Shown: one piece after another, positions 23,575-31,304 of the stretch
Numbering within the stretch: position 1 is the stretch's first letter
How the letters are laid out: each line of letters opens with the position of its first letter
Assembly: GCF_000724625.1 (NCBI RefSeq)
Contig: NZ_CP007139.1
Coordinates: forward strand, 620,001 to 684,000
Direction: 5' to 3'
Origin: Fimbriimonas ginsengisoli Gsoil 348
GTDB taxonomy: Bacteria > Armatimonadota > Fimbriimonadia > Fimbriimonadales > Fimbriimonadaceae
DNA length: 64,000 bases
Notes under the pieces: model-generated
Database searches by the model: none
What the model saw: only the letters and a program-made list of their open reading frames with translations
Told to the model about the DNA's origin: nothing
Position numbers and translations under genes: made by a program

Positions 23575-24937
23575 GACGCGGCTCTCGTCCTCTTTTCGCG
23601 ATCCGAGCGGGTTTGTATTTCGAGAAGGGGACACCCTCCTTCGCGCCGTCAGCCCTTCTTACCTGCCCCACCTTGGCCATCTGACCAACTCAGGCCTCTA
23701 CGCCGATCTTGTAAAGGCCAACCTTCTGATTCCTCACGAAGAGCTTGTAACTAGCACCTCCGAAGCGGGCGTCTTGCTCAAGCCGGAGCCGGTCAAGTTC
23801 ATCTCGTATCCTTACGAGTGGTCGTTTGGCCAACTCAAAGACGCCGCCCTTACGACGCTGGAGATTCAGCGACGGGCGCTCGGCTTTGGAATGTGGTTGA
23901 AAGACGCATCTGCCTATAACATTCAGCGGCACGGTGGCCGTAGCCTCCTCATCGACACCCTGTCGTTCGAACTCTACGAGGAAGGCGCTCCCTGGCCGGC
24001 CTACCGGCAGTTCTGCGAGCACTTCCTGGCTCCCTTGGCGTTGATGGGTCTGGTCGATATTCGGCTTGGCCGGCTTCAACGGGAGTACATCGACGGGATC
24101 CCGCTCGATTTGGCCTCTCGCCTCGTCCCGGCGATGACGAAACTCAACGTCGGACTTGCCATCCACCTCCACGCCCATGCCCGCGCCCAGGTTGCCCATG
24201 CCGGGGCTGGGACGAATACCAACTCCGGCCGGGTCGCCAAGAATGGCCTCCTCGCCATCGTCGACAGTCTCCGCACAACCGTCGAACGTCTCGACTGGAA
24301 ACCGAAAGGGACTCCCTGGGCCGACTATTACAGCGATACCAACTACGGCGAGGAGGCGTTTGCGGAGAAGCGGAGGCTAGTCTCGCAAATGCTGGAGTCG
24401 ATCGAACCAAAGCCGGAATCGGTGTGGGATCTGGGCGCCAATACCGGCGAGTTCTCGCTTCTCGCCACCGACCGCGGAATCGACACCGTCTCTTGGGATA
24501 TCGATCCCGGCGCGGTCGAGCGGAACTACCGGAAAAACCGGAGCAACGACCGTCTTTACCCGTTGCTCCAGGATTTGACAAACCCGAGTCCCGGCCTGGG
24601 GTGGGGGAATCGGGAGAGAGACGGTCTCGCCGGACGATCGCCTGCCGGAGCGATCATGGCGCTCGCCCTCGTCCACCATCTCGCCATCGGCAACAACGTG
24701 CCTTTATCCGAGGTGGCGGGCTACTTCGCCGAACTCGCGCCTTGGGCCATCGTGGAGTTCGTCCCAAAATCGGATTCGCAGGTTCAGCGCCTTCTCTCGA
24801 CCAGGAAGGATATTTACGCGGACTACAGCGCGGCCGGGTTCGAGGAGGCGTTTTGCGAACCGTTCGACATCGTAAAGCGAGCCCCCATCTCGGGAAGCGA
24901 CCGCACGCTGTACCTGCTTAAGAGGCGGACCGATTGA
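23567..24937 (+). CDS. Class I SAM-dependent methyltransferase, NoeA-like
   Basis: The 456-residue protein begins at a GTG. Residues 1-200 hold a conserved block (FRDPSGFVF, LKDASAYNIQ, LLIDTLSFELYEEGAPWPAYRQFCEHFLAPLALM) typical of NoeA-related proteins. The C-terminal half has the SAM motif I VWDLGANTGEFS and a later ALALVHHLAIGNN segment. NoeA is associated with nodulation-factor modification in rhizobia; the acceptor of its relatives is not known. Overlap with the genes on both sides (8 and 4 bases) makes a three-gene unit with a membrane sulfatase-like protein, suggesting methylation of a surface glycan, which is inference. Confidence 0.85.
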   Translation: MPRTRLSSSFRDPSGFVFREGDTLLRAVSPSYLPHLGHLTNSGLYADLVKANLLIPHEELVTSTSEAGVLLKPEPVKFISYPYEWSFGQLKDAALTTLEIQRRALGFGMWLKDASAYNIQRHGGRSLLIDTLSFELYEEGAPWPAYRQFCEHFLAPLALMGLVDIRLGRLQREYIDGIPLDLASRLVPAMTKLNVGLAIHLHAHARAQVAHAGAGTNTNSGRVAKNGLLAIVDSLRTTVERLDWKPKGTPWADYYSDTNYGEEAFAEKRRLVSQMLESIEPKPESVWDLGANTGEFSLLATDRGIDTVSWDIDPGAVERNYRKNRSNDRLYPLLQDLTNPSPGLGWGNRERDGLAGRSPAGAIMALALVHHLAIGNNVPLSEVAGYFAELAPWAIVEFVPKSDSQVQRLLSTRKDIYADYSAAGFEEAFCEPFDIVKRAPISGSDRTLYLLKRRTD

Positions 24938-26451
24938 AGTTGCGGCGACCCTTTCACCCGCTCCTGTTCGCCGCCTATCCGGTCCTCTCGCTTTACGCCG
25001 CCAACACCGCCCTGTTCCCCGCCGCGGACCTCGCTCGTCCCCTCGCGGCCATGCTGGCGGCGACGCTACTCCTTTGGGCCATCCTCGGGGCGATCCTGCG
25101 AGACGCCGCCAGAGCCGCCGCCGGCGCCTCGGTCGCCGCGATCGGATTTTTCTCGTACGGTCCCATTTGCGATTTCGTGGGAAATCCTAACTACGGCCGA
25201 CGAGTGACCGACCAATGGACGCTATCGATCTGGGCGCTGATTTGGCTCGTACTGATCGTCGCGGTGTGTTGGAAGTGGCGTCGCACTGCGAACCTTACTC
25301 AAGGGATGAACATCGCCGGAGCCGTGCTCGTCGCGATCCCCGCCTTTACCATCGGGCTTGCTTGGGCCAAGGGGAGCCAAGTCCCTGCCGCCGCGATCCA
25401 GGGCGTCCGCTACGACGGTCCGCGTCCGGATCTTTTCTACATCATTCTCGACGGGTACGGCCGAAGCGACGTTTTACGGCACGACGTGGGCTTGGACAAC
25501 TCCGAATTCATCGATGGCCTCCGCCGCCGTGGCTTCTACGTTGCAGATAAGAGCCATTCCAACTATTGCCAGACCGAGCTATCGATCACCTCGTCACTCA
25601 ACATGTCGTATCTGCCGGGCCTCATTCCGGGCCTCTCGCCGGATCAGAAGGATCGGGGCGTGCTCGACAGCAGGATCGATCAAAGCCGGTTGAGCCTGCA
25701 GATGCGGGCGCTCGGCTACGGCTATATTTCCGTGGTCACCGGTTTTCCGGCCATTCACCCACATTCCGCGGACCTCATCATCAGCCCGACCAGCGGTGGG
25801 TCGCTTTTCGAATCGGCGCTGTGGGATCGCACCCCGCTGCCGGTTTCGGGAATCACGGAATCGCAATATGAGAGCCGTCGGAAGGGTCTCATCTCGGCTT
25901 TGCAAACGGTCGGCGACCTCGGCAAGCCAGCTAGCCGGCCCCGTTTCGTGTTCGCCCACATCCTTGCGCCGCATCCGCCGTTTGTGCTCGGTCCAAACGG
26001 CGAGTCGGTCCGGCCTAAGGGGGGCTTCGCGATCGTAGACGGCAGCCATTTCTTTCAGCATGGCGGCACACCCGAGGAATACGCCAAGGGATACGCCGGG
26101 CAGGCACAGGCGATCGGCCGCTTGGTCTTGAAGGCGATCGACGACCTGTTGCGTAACGCCCGGGTCCCACCGATCATCGTGATTCAAGGAGACCATGGCC
26201 CGAAGCTGCATCTGGACCAGGAGCGGCTCGACAAAACCGACGTGAACGAAGTTTTCCCGATTCTGAACGCCTACTACGTTCCTCCCAAAATCCGCGAAAA
26301 GCTCTATCCCACGATCACCCCGGTTAACACATTCCGAACTATCTTGCGAGAGCAGTTCGGCCAAAGCCTCCCGAACCTCGCCGACCGCAGCTTCTACTCC
26401 TCTTGGACGTGGCCGTTCCGCTTTAACGAAGTCACCGAGCGCCTTAAGTAG
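24934..26451 (+). CDS. Membrane-anchored sulfatase-like (alkaline phosphatase superfamily) protein
   Basis: The 505-residue protein starts with TTG overlapping the previous stop (TTGA). Four to five hydrophobic segments fill residues 1-155, followed by an external catalytic domain. Metal and nucleophile motifs are visible: DLFYIILDGYGR, then CQTELSITSSLNM with the candidate Thr/Ser nucleophile, and IIVIQGDHGPKL with the Asp-His pair. The architecture resembles LtaS/phosphoglycerol or phosphoethanolamine transferases rather than secreted sulfatases. It probably acts on an envelope glycan or lipid outside the cytoplasmic membrane. Confidence 0.85.
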   Translation: MKLRRPFHPLLFAAYPVLSLYAANTALFPAADLARPLAAMLAATLLLWAILGAILRDAARAAAGASVAAIGFFSYGPICDFVGNPNYGRRVTDQWTLSIWALIWLVLIVAVCWKWRRTANLTQGMNIAGAVLVAIPAFTIGLAWAKGSQVPAAAIQGVRYDGPRPDLFYIILDGYGRSDVLRHDVGLDNSEFIDGLRRRGFYVADKSHSNYCQTELSITSSLNMSYLPGLIPGLSPDQKDRGVLDSRIDQSRLSLQMRALGYGYISVVTGFPAIHPHSADLIISPTSGGSLFESALWDRTPLPVSGITESQYESRRKGLISALQTVGDLGKPASRPRFVFAHILAPHPPFVLGPNGESVRPKGGFAIVDGSHFFQHGGTPEEYAKGYAGQAQAIGRLVLKAIDDLLRNARVPPIIVIQGDHGPKLHLDQERLDKTDVNEVFPILNAYYVPPKIREKLYPTITPVNTFRTILREQFGQSLPNLADRSFYSSWTWPFRFNEVTERLK

Positions 26452-26453
26452 GC

Positions 26454-26481
26454 GATGATTGATATTTGATGTGTGATTTGT
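26454..26481. repeat. Degenerate heptamer repeat after the sulfatase-like gene
   Basis: GATGATT-GATATTT-GATGTGT-GATTTGT are four consecutive heptamers sharing GAT at the start and T at the end. It lies 2 bases after the stop codon. No complementary array was found nearby. Confidence 0.45.
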
Positions 26482-26573
26482 GAGCGGCCGGATTCGGACG
26501 CCGACCGATTGCCTACAAACACCCGGAACTCGCAATGTCCCGGCAACATCCAAGTCTCGGTGACCACCACTAG

Positions 26574-27452
26574 ATGAACCCGTGCTGCACGATCCTAATG
26601 AACGACAGGGCGGGCCGCTTTAAATCGACTGTCTCGACCGACGAGATGTCCAAGCTGCTTAAACACCTCGACCTCAACATCGCGGTGGTGGGCACCAAGT
26701 CCGAGGCCCATATGATCGCGGTGCTGAAGGAACTGGTGGCCAAACGAGCCGACCGCGTCGCTCTCGCCGGAGGCGACGGCACCATCCACACCGCCATCCA
26801 AGTACTGGCCGGAACCCAAACGTCGATGGGTATCGTGCCGCAAGGCACCCAAAATAATTTCGCCACTGCCTTGCGGCTCCCCCAGGACTTGCCATCCGCT
26901 CTCCGCACCCTGATCGAAGGCGAGCCGCTTCCGGTGGATCTTGGCTACGGCTGCGGAATGTATTTCGCCGAATCCGCCGGAGTGGGGCTGTTCGCCAACG
27001 CCCTCGCCCTCTATGGCGCCGACGCCAATAAGAACCTCATTCGCGGTATGTACGCCATCTTTAAGATCGTTACGAATCTACGAGCGAGCCGTATCAGACT
27101 CACCGTTGACGGCGAGCTGATCAACGAGCCCGCCGTCTTCTGCGCGGCGATGAACACGTACCGGTTCGCCCAGTCCCTTCCGATCGCCCCCAGCGCAAAG
27201 GTTACCGACGGTTTGCTGGACGTGGTCGTCCTCGGCGACCTCCACCGAAACGAGCTCATCGGCTATTACCGCGCGATCCGAAAGCAGCTTCACGTCATGC
27301 TCCCGAAGACCCGGATCATCCAAGCCAAGTCCGTCAAAATCGAATCCCGCCGCCCCCTGCCCGTCCACGTAGACGATAAAATCCGCGGCGCCACCCCCGT
27401 CACCCTCGAGTGCCGCCCCGGCATCCTAAAAGTTATCGTAGAAAGACTCTGA
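26574..27452 (+). CDS. Diacylglycerol/lipid kinase family protein
   Basis: The 292-residue protein has the catalytic nucleotide-binding motif GGDGT at residues 66-70 and the following GIVPQGTQNNFATALRLP, which corresponds to the GTxNDFA motif of the DagK/YegS/BmrU fold. The C-terminal beta-rich domain is present (VHVDDKIRGATPVTLECRPGIL). Known members phosphorylate diacylglycerol or other lipids and long-chain bases. The start ATG is at 26574. The spacer to GAPDH contains a hairpin also found near 6061. Confidence 0.9.
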   Translation: MNPCCTILMNDRAGRFKSTVSTDEMSKLLKHLDLNIAVVGTKSEAHMIAVLKELVAKRADRVALAGGDGTIHTAIQVLAGTQTSMGIVPQGTQNNFATALRLPQDLPSALRTLIEGEPLPVDLGYGCGMYFAESAGVGLFANALALYGADANKNLIRGMYAIFKIVTNLRASRIRLTVDGELINEPAVFCAAMNTYRFAQSLPIAPSAKVTDGLLDVVVLGDLHRNELIGYYRAIRKQLHVMLPKTRIIQAKSVKIESRRPLPVHVDDKIRGATPVTLECRPGILKVIVERL

Positions 27453-27477
27453 CCGGACCGCTGGTCTCCAGACCGGC
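27451..27477. repeat. Short inverted copy of the 6061 hairpin
   Basis: GACCGG-ACCGCTGGTCT-CCAGACCGGC contains 21 bases (27457-27477) identical, in reverse complement, to 6061-6081. It lies at the lipid kinase stop codon and could help end transcription before the GAPDH gene. Confidence 0.65.
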
Positions 27478-27572
27478 TTCCCCGTGCCCTCCGACGCAAC
27501 GGTCAGGCGGTAAACTTCATCCATTCATCCTGAGCGACGAGGCTACGGGGAAGGCTGAGGTTAAAAATTCGC

Positions 27573-28580
27573 ATGGCAATTCGTATCGGCATCAATGGTT
27601 TCGGTCGCATCGGACGTCTTTCTCTTCGCACGATCTTGGCGCGATATCCCGGCGAGGTCGAGGTTGTGGCCGTCAACGACCTAACCGACACCAAGACCAA
27701 CGCTCACCTCTTTAAGCACGACTCCACTTACGGCAACTTTGCCGGCGCGGTCGACTACGCCGATAGCGAGATCCACGTCAACGGTAAGGCGATCAAAGTC
27801 TTTGCCGAGCGAGATCCGGGCGCTATCGCTTGGGATTCCGTCGGCGTCGATGTGGTCATCGAGTCGACCGGCCTGTTCACCGACGCGACCAAGGCGGCTG
27901 CGCACCGGAACCACGGCGTCAAGAAGGTGATCATCTCGGCCCCGGCCAAGAATGAGGATCTCACCATCGTGCTCGGGGTCAACGACGACGTTTACGACCC
28001 GGCCAAGCATAACGTCATTTCCAACGCGAGCTGCACCACGAACGGTCTCGCGCCGGTAGCCAAGATCCTGCACGACCGATTCGGAATCGAAAAAGGTCTC
28101 CTAACCACCATCCACGCTTTCACCAACTCCCAGAAGACCCAAGACACCGCGGCGAAGGACCTGCGCGACGCGCGAGCCGCCTCGCAGAACATCGTTCCCT
28201 CCAGCACGGGCGCGGCCAAGGCGGTTGGTCTGGTCATTCCCGAGCTCCAGGGCAAGTTCACCGGCATGGCGTTCCGGGTTCCGGTTCCCACGGTATCGGT
28301 GGTCGATTTCACCGCCGTCCTCGCTAAGGACGCGAGTCCCGCGGAGATCAACGCCGCGATGAAGGAGTATGCGGAAGGCAAGATGAAGGACATCCTCGAA
28401 TACACCGAGGAGGAGCTCGTCTCGACCGACCTGAAGGGGAATCCGCACTCCTCGATCTTTTCCGCCGTCGACACCGTCGGCGTCGGCAACCTGGTGAAGG
28501 TCGTGAGCTGGTACGACAACGAGTGGGGCTATTCCTGCCGCATCGCCGACCTCTGCAAATTCGTCGCCGATCGCTTCTAG
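27573..28580 (+). CDS. gap: Glyceraldehyde-3-phosphate dehydrogenase
   Basis: The 335-residue protein starts with the NAD-binding MAIRIGINGFGRIGRLSLR. The catalytic Cys is residue 154 in SNASCTTNGLAPVAKIL; the conserved TTIHAFTNSQ and SSTGAAKAVGLVIPEL follow, and WYDNEWGYSCR closes the active site. It is the glycolytic/gluconeogenic enzyme converting glyceraldehyde-3-phosphate and phosphate to 1,3-bisphosphoglycerate. No pgk or tpi lies beside it, so it is a single-gene unit here. Confidence 0.98.
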   Translation: MAIRIGINGFGRIGRLSLRTILARYPGEVEVVAVNDLTDTKTNAHLFKHDSTYGNFAGAVDYADSEIHVNGKAIKVFAERDPGAIAWDSVGVDVVIESTGLFTDATKAAAHRNHGVKKVIISAPAKNEDLTIVLGVNDDVYDPAKHNVISNASCTTNGLAPVAKILHDRFGIEKGLLTTIHAFTNSQKTQDTAAKDLRDARAASQNIVPSSTGAAKAVGLVIPELQGKFTGMAFRVPVPTVSVVDFTAVLAKDASPAEINAAMKEYAEGKMKDILEYTEEELVSTDLKGNPHSSIFSAVDTVGVGNLVKVVSWYDNEWGYSCRIADLCKFVADRF

Positions 28581-28595
28581 CCATCCGGGCGTTCG

Positions 28596-28633
28596 CTGGG
28601 ACAGATGGGACTTAGAGGTCTCATGTGTCCCAG
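28596..28633. terminator. Nested hairpin after the GAPDH gene
   Basis: CTGGGACA (28596-28603) pairs with TGTCCCAG (28626-28633), and inside it ATGGGAC pairs with GTCTCAT around a six-base loop. The total stem is about 15 bp. There is no T-tract, so it may be a 3-prime stabilising structure or belong to the variable-arm hairpin class. Confidence 0.5.
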
Positions 28634-28687
28634 TGGGCCTCGCCCCTTCAACACCTCGGGCTCAACTTGGCGTACAGTAGGTCATCC

Positions 28688-30172
28688 ATGCATTCCTACC
28701 GTAGCTCGCTGTCCGTTCTACTTCCCGCTCTCCTCTTATCTCTGGCTTCGGCCCAATATCCGGGTGCGACGCCGCCGCCAAACGATCTTAAGCGCGGATT
28801 CGACGCGATCACGATTCCGAAAGCGCAGTCGATCCTCACCTTCCTCGCCACCCAGTGTGACGGCCGGGGTACCGGCCAACCCGGATTTCAGAAAGCGGCG
28901 GAATACGTCGCGAAGAAATTCAAAGCCGCGGGCCTCAAGCCGATGGGCGATAACGGAACGTACTTCCAACACCAGACCTTCTACCGGTCGATGACGGTGA
29001 ACCCGAAGATCGCCGGCGCCGATGGCAAGGTTTTGGTCGATCGCGGCTTGGTTTTGAACCCGACCAAGGAAAATATCGACGTCACCGGACCGGTGATGGT
29101 GGTGCGAGCGATCAACGATAAGATGCGGCTCTCCGAGGCCGACGCGGCGAAGCTCGACGGTAAGATCGTCATCCTCATCGCTCCGGCAGGCCGCAGCTCA
29201 GTTCGGTCTCAGGTCGCGGCCGCCGACACCAAGGCTCTGCTCACCGTCGTAGACGGGAATCCAATTTTCGCCCCGAGCGTGCGGAGAACCCCCGGCGGGC
29301 CGACCAGCATGACGGTCAGCGGGCGGATTGCGAAAAAGTCACTGGGCCGGCTCGGCAAGTCGATTGAGACATTTGCGGGAATGACGCCGGTCAGCGAAAT
29401 CACCATCTTAGAGCCCAGCCTAACGCTCCATGTGACCGGCCAAACGAAGAGCGAGGACGTTAAGGTTCCCAACGTCGTCGGCCTTCTCGAGGGCTCTGAT
29501 CCGGTGCTCAAGAATGAGTACATCGGAATTGGGGGCCATCTGGACCACCTAGGAGTTAACCAGGCGGGCGTCGTTTACCCCGGGGCGGACGACGACGGAT
29601 CGGGCTCGACATCGGTGATGCTGATCGCGGATGCGATGAAGAACAACCGCGTCAAACCCCGGCGCAGCATTCTTTTCATGACCTTCTTCGGCGAAGAAAT
29701 GGGGCTGCTCGGATCGTCATTTTTGACGGACCACCCACCCGTACCGCTCGATAAGATGGTCTCCGAGCTCCAGATGGACATGGTTGCCAGGGACTCGTTC
29801 GGCCCCCAAAACGGCGATCCAAACCGGATCGACAAGGTCGAAGAAAACATGGATACGATCCGCCTGGTCGGCAGCAAACGGATCTCGACCGATCTCGACC
29901 ACGTGATCCAGGACGTCAACAAGTACGTGGGATTCCGTTTCAAGTACGACGCCGAAGACGTCTACACCCGCAGCGACCACTACAACTTCGCCAAGAAAGG
30001 GATCCCAATCGCCTTCCTCTTCGACGGATTCACTCCCAGCTACCACCAGCCGACCGACACCGTCGACACGATCGACTTTAAGAAGCTGACGAGCGCCGCC
30101 AAGCTGTACTACCTGACGGCGCTGGCGATCGCCAACACCGACCAGGCACCGCGGAAGGATGTTGGGAAGTAG
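28688..30172 (+). CDS. M28 family metallopeptidase with PA domain, exported
   Basis: From the ATG at 28688 the protein has 494 residues with a signal peptide (SSLSVLLPALLLSLASAQ). A protease-associated region occupies about 100-260. The di-zinc site is visible: GGHLDHLG (His), PGADDDGSGS (Asp), FFGEEMGLLGS (catalytic and ligand Glu), and the C-terminal HQPTDTVDTIDF (His). Known members are aminopeptidases or carboxypeptidases acting in the periplasm or outside. An upstream in-frame extension to 28625 lacks a signal and was rejected. Its stop codon is the first triplet of a heptamer repeat. Confidence 0.92.
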   Translation: MHSYRSSLSVLLPALLLSLASAQYPGATPPPNDLKRGFDAITIPKAQSILTFLATQCDGRGTGQPGFQKAAEYVAKKFKAAGLKPMGDNGTYFQHQTFYRSMTVNPKIAGADGKVLVDRGLVLNPTKENIDVTGPVMVVRAINDKMRLSEADAAKLDGKIVILIAPAGRSSVRSQVAAADTKALLTVVDGNPIFAPSVRRTPGGPTSMTVSGRIAKKSLGRLGKSIETFAGMTPVSEITILEPSLTLHVTGQTKSEDVKVPNVVGLLEGSDPVLKNEYIGIGGHLDHLGVNQAGVVYPGADDDGSGSTSVMLIADAMKNNRVKPRRSILFMTFFGEEMGLLGSSFLTDHPPVPLDKMVSELQMDMVARDSFGPQNGDPNRIDKVEENMDTIRLVGSKRISTDLDHVIQDVNKYVGFRFKYDAEDVYTRSDHYNFAKKGIPIAFLFDGFTPSYHQPTDTVDTIDFKKLTSAAKLYYLTALAIANTDQAPRKDVGK

Positions 30173-30226
30173 GCGCTAGGCGTTGGGCGTTAGGGAGGAG
30201 GTAAAGCCTCAACGCCCTACAACCTT
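30170..30226. repeat. Heptamer-word inverted repeat after the M28 peptidase
   Basis: TAGGCGC-TAGGCGT-TGGGCGT-TAGGGAG (30170-30197) begins at the stop codon itself. It faces CCTCAACGCCCTACAACCTT (30207-30226), whose words are complementary. The same GGCGTTA-type word is used at 39141 and, with changes, at 50811. Confidence 0.75.
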
Positions 30227-30289
30227 GGCGTAAGATGTAAGGGAGGGCGGGGAGCCGCCCAACACGTATATAGAAAAGGAGATGACGCG

Positions 30290-30772
30290 ATGGAACGCAT
30301 CATGCCAATCGATTTAGAGCGCCCCGAACTCAGGAAGAGAATTCGGGGCTACGACCCAACTGCGGTGGACCGGTTGATCCACGGCGCGGCGAAGACGCTA
30401 CAAGAGCTTCTCTTTGAAAACTCGGCCCTCAGAGAAGAGTTGGAGCGCCTGCGCGCCGACTCCGATCGAGCGAAGCTTCAAGAGGAAACCCTTAAAGACG
30501 TCCTCGTCCTCGCGCAACGCGCGGCCGACGAGACGCGCGCGACCGCTCAGAAACAGGCGGAAGCGGTGGTCGAGGAGGCTCGCCAGGCAGCGATGTCCGA
30601 GCGAATGGCGACCCAGCAGAAGCTGAGTGAAACCCGCTGGGAAATCGAACGCCTCCGCTTGGAGCGATCCCGCTACGCGGAAGAATTCCGAGCGCTCCTC
30701 GAGCGCCACCAGCGGGAGCTTTCCCAAATGGTGCCTTTAACGATCGTTGAAGGAGAAGCGTCCAGCGCATAG
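30290..30772 (+). CDS. DivIVA-like coiled-coil protein
   Basis: The 160-residue protein has a DivIVA-like N-terminus (MPIDLERPELRKRIRGYDPTAVDRLI) followed by a long, highly charged coiled coil (about residues 35-145, rich in Glu, Arg, Ala). DivIVA/GpsB proteins sense membrane curvature and organise cell division or polar growth in Gram-positive and some other bacteria. An AAGGAG site lies 9 bases before the ATG at 30290; the ATG at 30302 is an alternative. The stop overlaps the next hairpin train. Confidence 0.85.
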   Translation: MERIMPIDLERPELRKRIRGYDPTAVDRLIHGAAKTLQELLFENSALREELERLRADSDRAKLQEETLKDVLVLAQRAADETRATAQKQAEAVVEEARQAAMSERMATQQKLSETRWEIERLRLERSRYAEEFRALLERHQRELSQMVPLTIVEGEASSA

Positions 30773-30926
30773 TGGCACCGTCTTCCAGCCCGCGTGTATC
30801 ACGACCATCCTGGTCGTGTAAACGTAGCATCGGTTCCCAGCCGATGAACCCCACGACCATCCCGGTCGTGTGAATAGGCCAGGGGCAAGATGCCCCTGGG
30901 ACCCACTGGCAAGATGCCAGTGCCAC
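30772..30926 (-). repeat. Hairpin train 2: six stem-loops bracketed by GTGGC/GCCAC
   Basis: On the minus strand it reads ACTGGC-ATCTT-GCCAGT, AGGGGC-ATCTT-GCCCCT, CACGACC-GGGAT-GGTCGTG, CATCGGC-TGGGA-ACCGATG, CACGACC-AGGAT-GGTCGTG, then a decayed GCGGGC-TGGAA unit, with GTGGC and GCCAC at the ends. The first module is identical to that of train 1 at 2613 and the others share its loops but not its arms. The train lies between DivIVA and DUF167 genes and runs to 10 bases before the DUF167 start. Confidence 0.82.
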
Positions 30927-30935
30927 GGAAACCCA

Positions 30936-31196
30936 ATGCCACATAGCGAGCTCAAAGTCCGGGTGACGCCGCGAAGCAGCCGGAATAAGATTGAGGCGGT
31001 GGGAGGCCAGGTCAAGGTGTGGGTGACCGCTTCGCCGACCGACGGCCAAGCGAATGATGCCGTCTGCCGCGCCGTCGCCGACGCCTTGGACCTTCCGCGA
31101 TCGGCCGTCTCGGTCAAAAGGGGACACACGGCTCGGGAAAAGACGCTTACCGTGGAAGGGTTGCCGATCGACGAAGTCCTTCGGCGCATTGCTTAA
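30936..31196 (+). CDS. DUF167 (YggU family) protein
   Basis: The 86-residue protein starts at ATG 30936 (MPHSELKVRVTPRSSRNKIEAV) and shows the family blocks VKVWVTASPTDGQANDAVCRAVADAL and VSVKRGHTAREKTLTVEGL. Family members are small soluble proteins of unknown function, often next to division genes such as divIVA, sepF or yggT. Here it follows the DivIVA-like gene, a matching neighbourhood, though a 163-bp hairpin train separates them. A longer frame begins within the repeat and was rejected. Confidence 0.9.
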   Translation: MPHSELKVRVTPRSSRNKIEAVGGQVKVWVTASPTDGQANDAVCRAVADALDLPRSAVSVKRGHTAREKTLTVEGLPIDEVLRRIA

Positions 31197-31304
31197 TTTT
31201 GAACGTCTCTAGCCTGTGATTTTTGCCGTGGGACCCTCGCGGTTTTAGGTCAACTCACCGATGTACTCCTGTGGAGAGACCGCTCTCTCCAATGAACGGA
31301 GTCA

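Noticed and set aside
30870-30935. N-terminal extension of the DUF167 protein through the hairpin train
   Set aside because: The extension translates the repeat itself; the ATG at 30936 gives the family-typical start.
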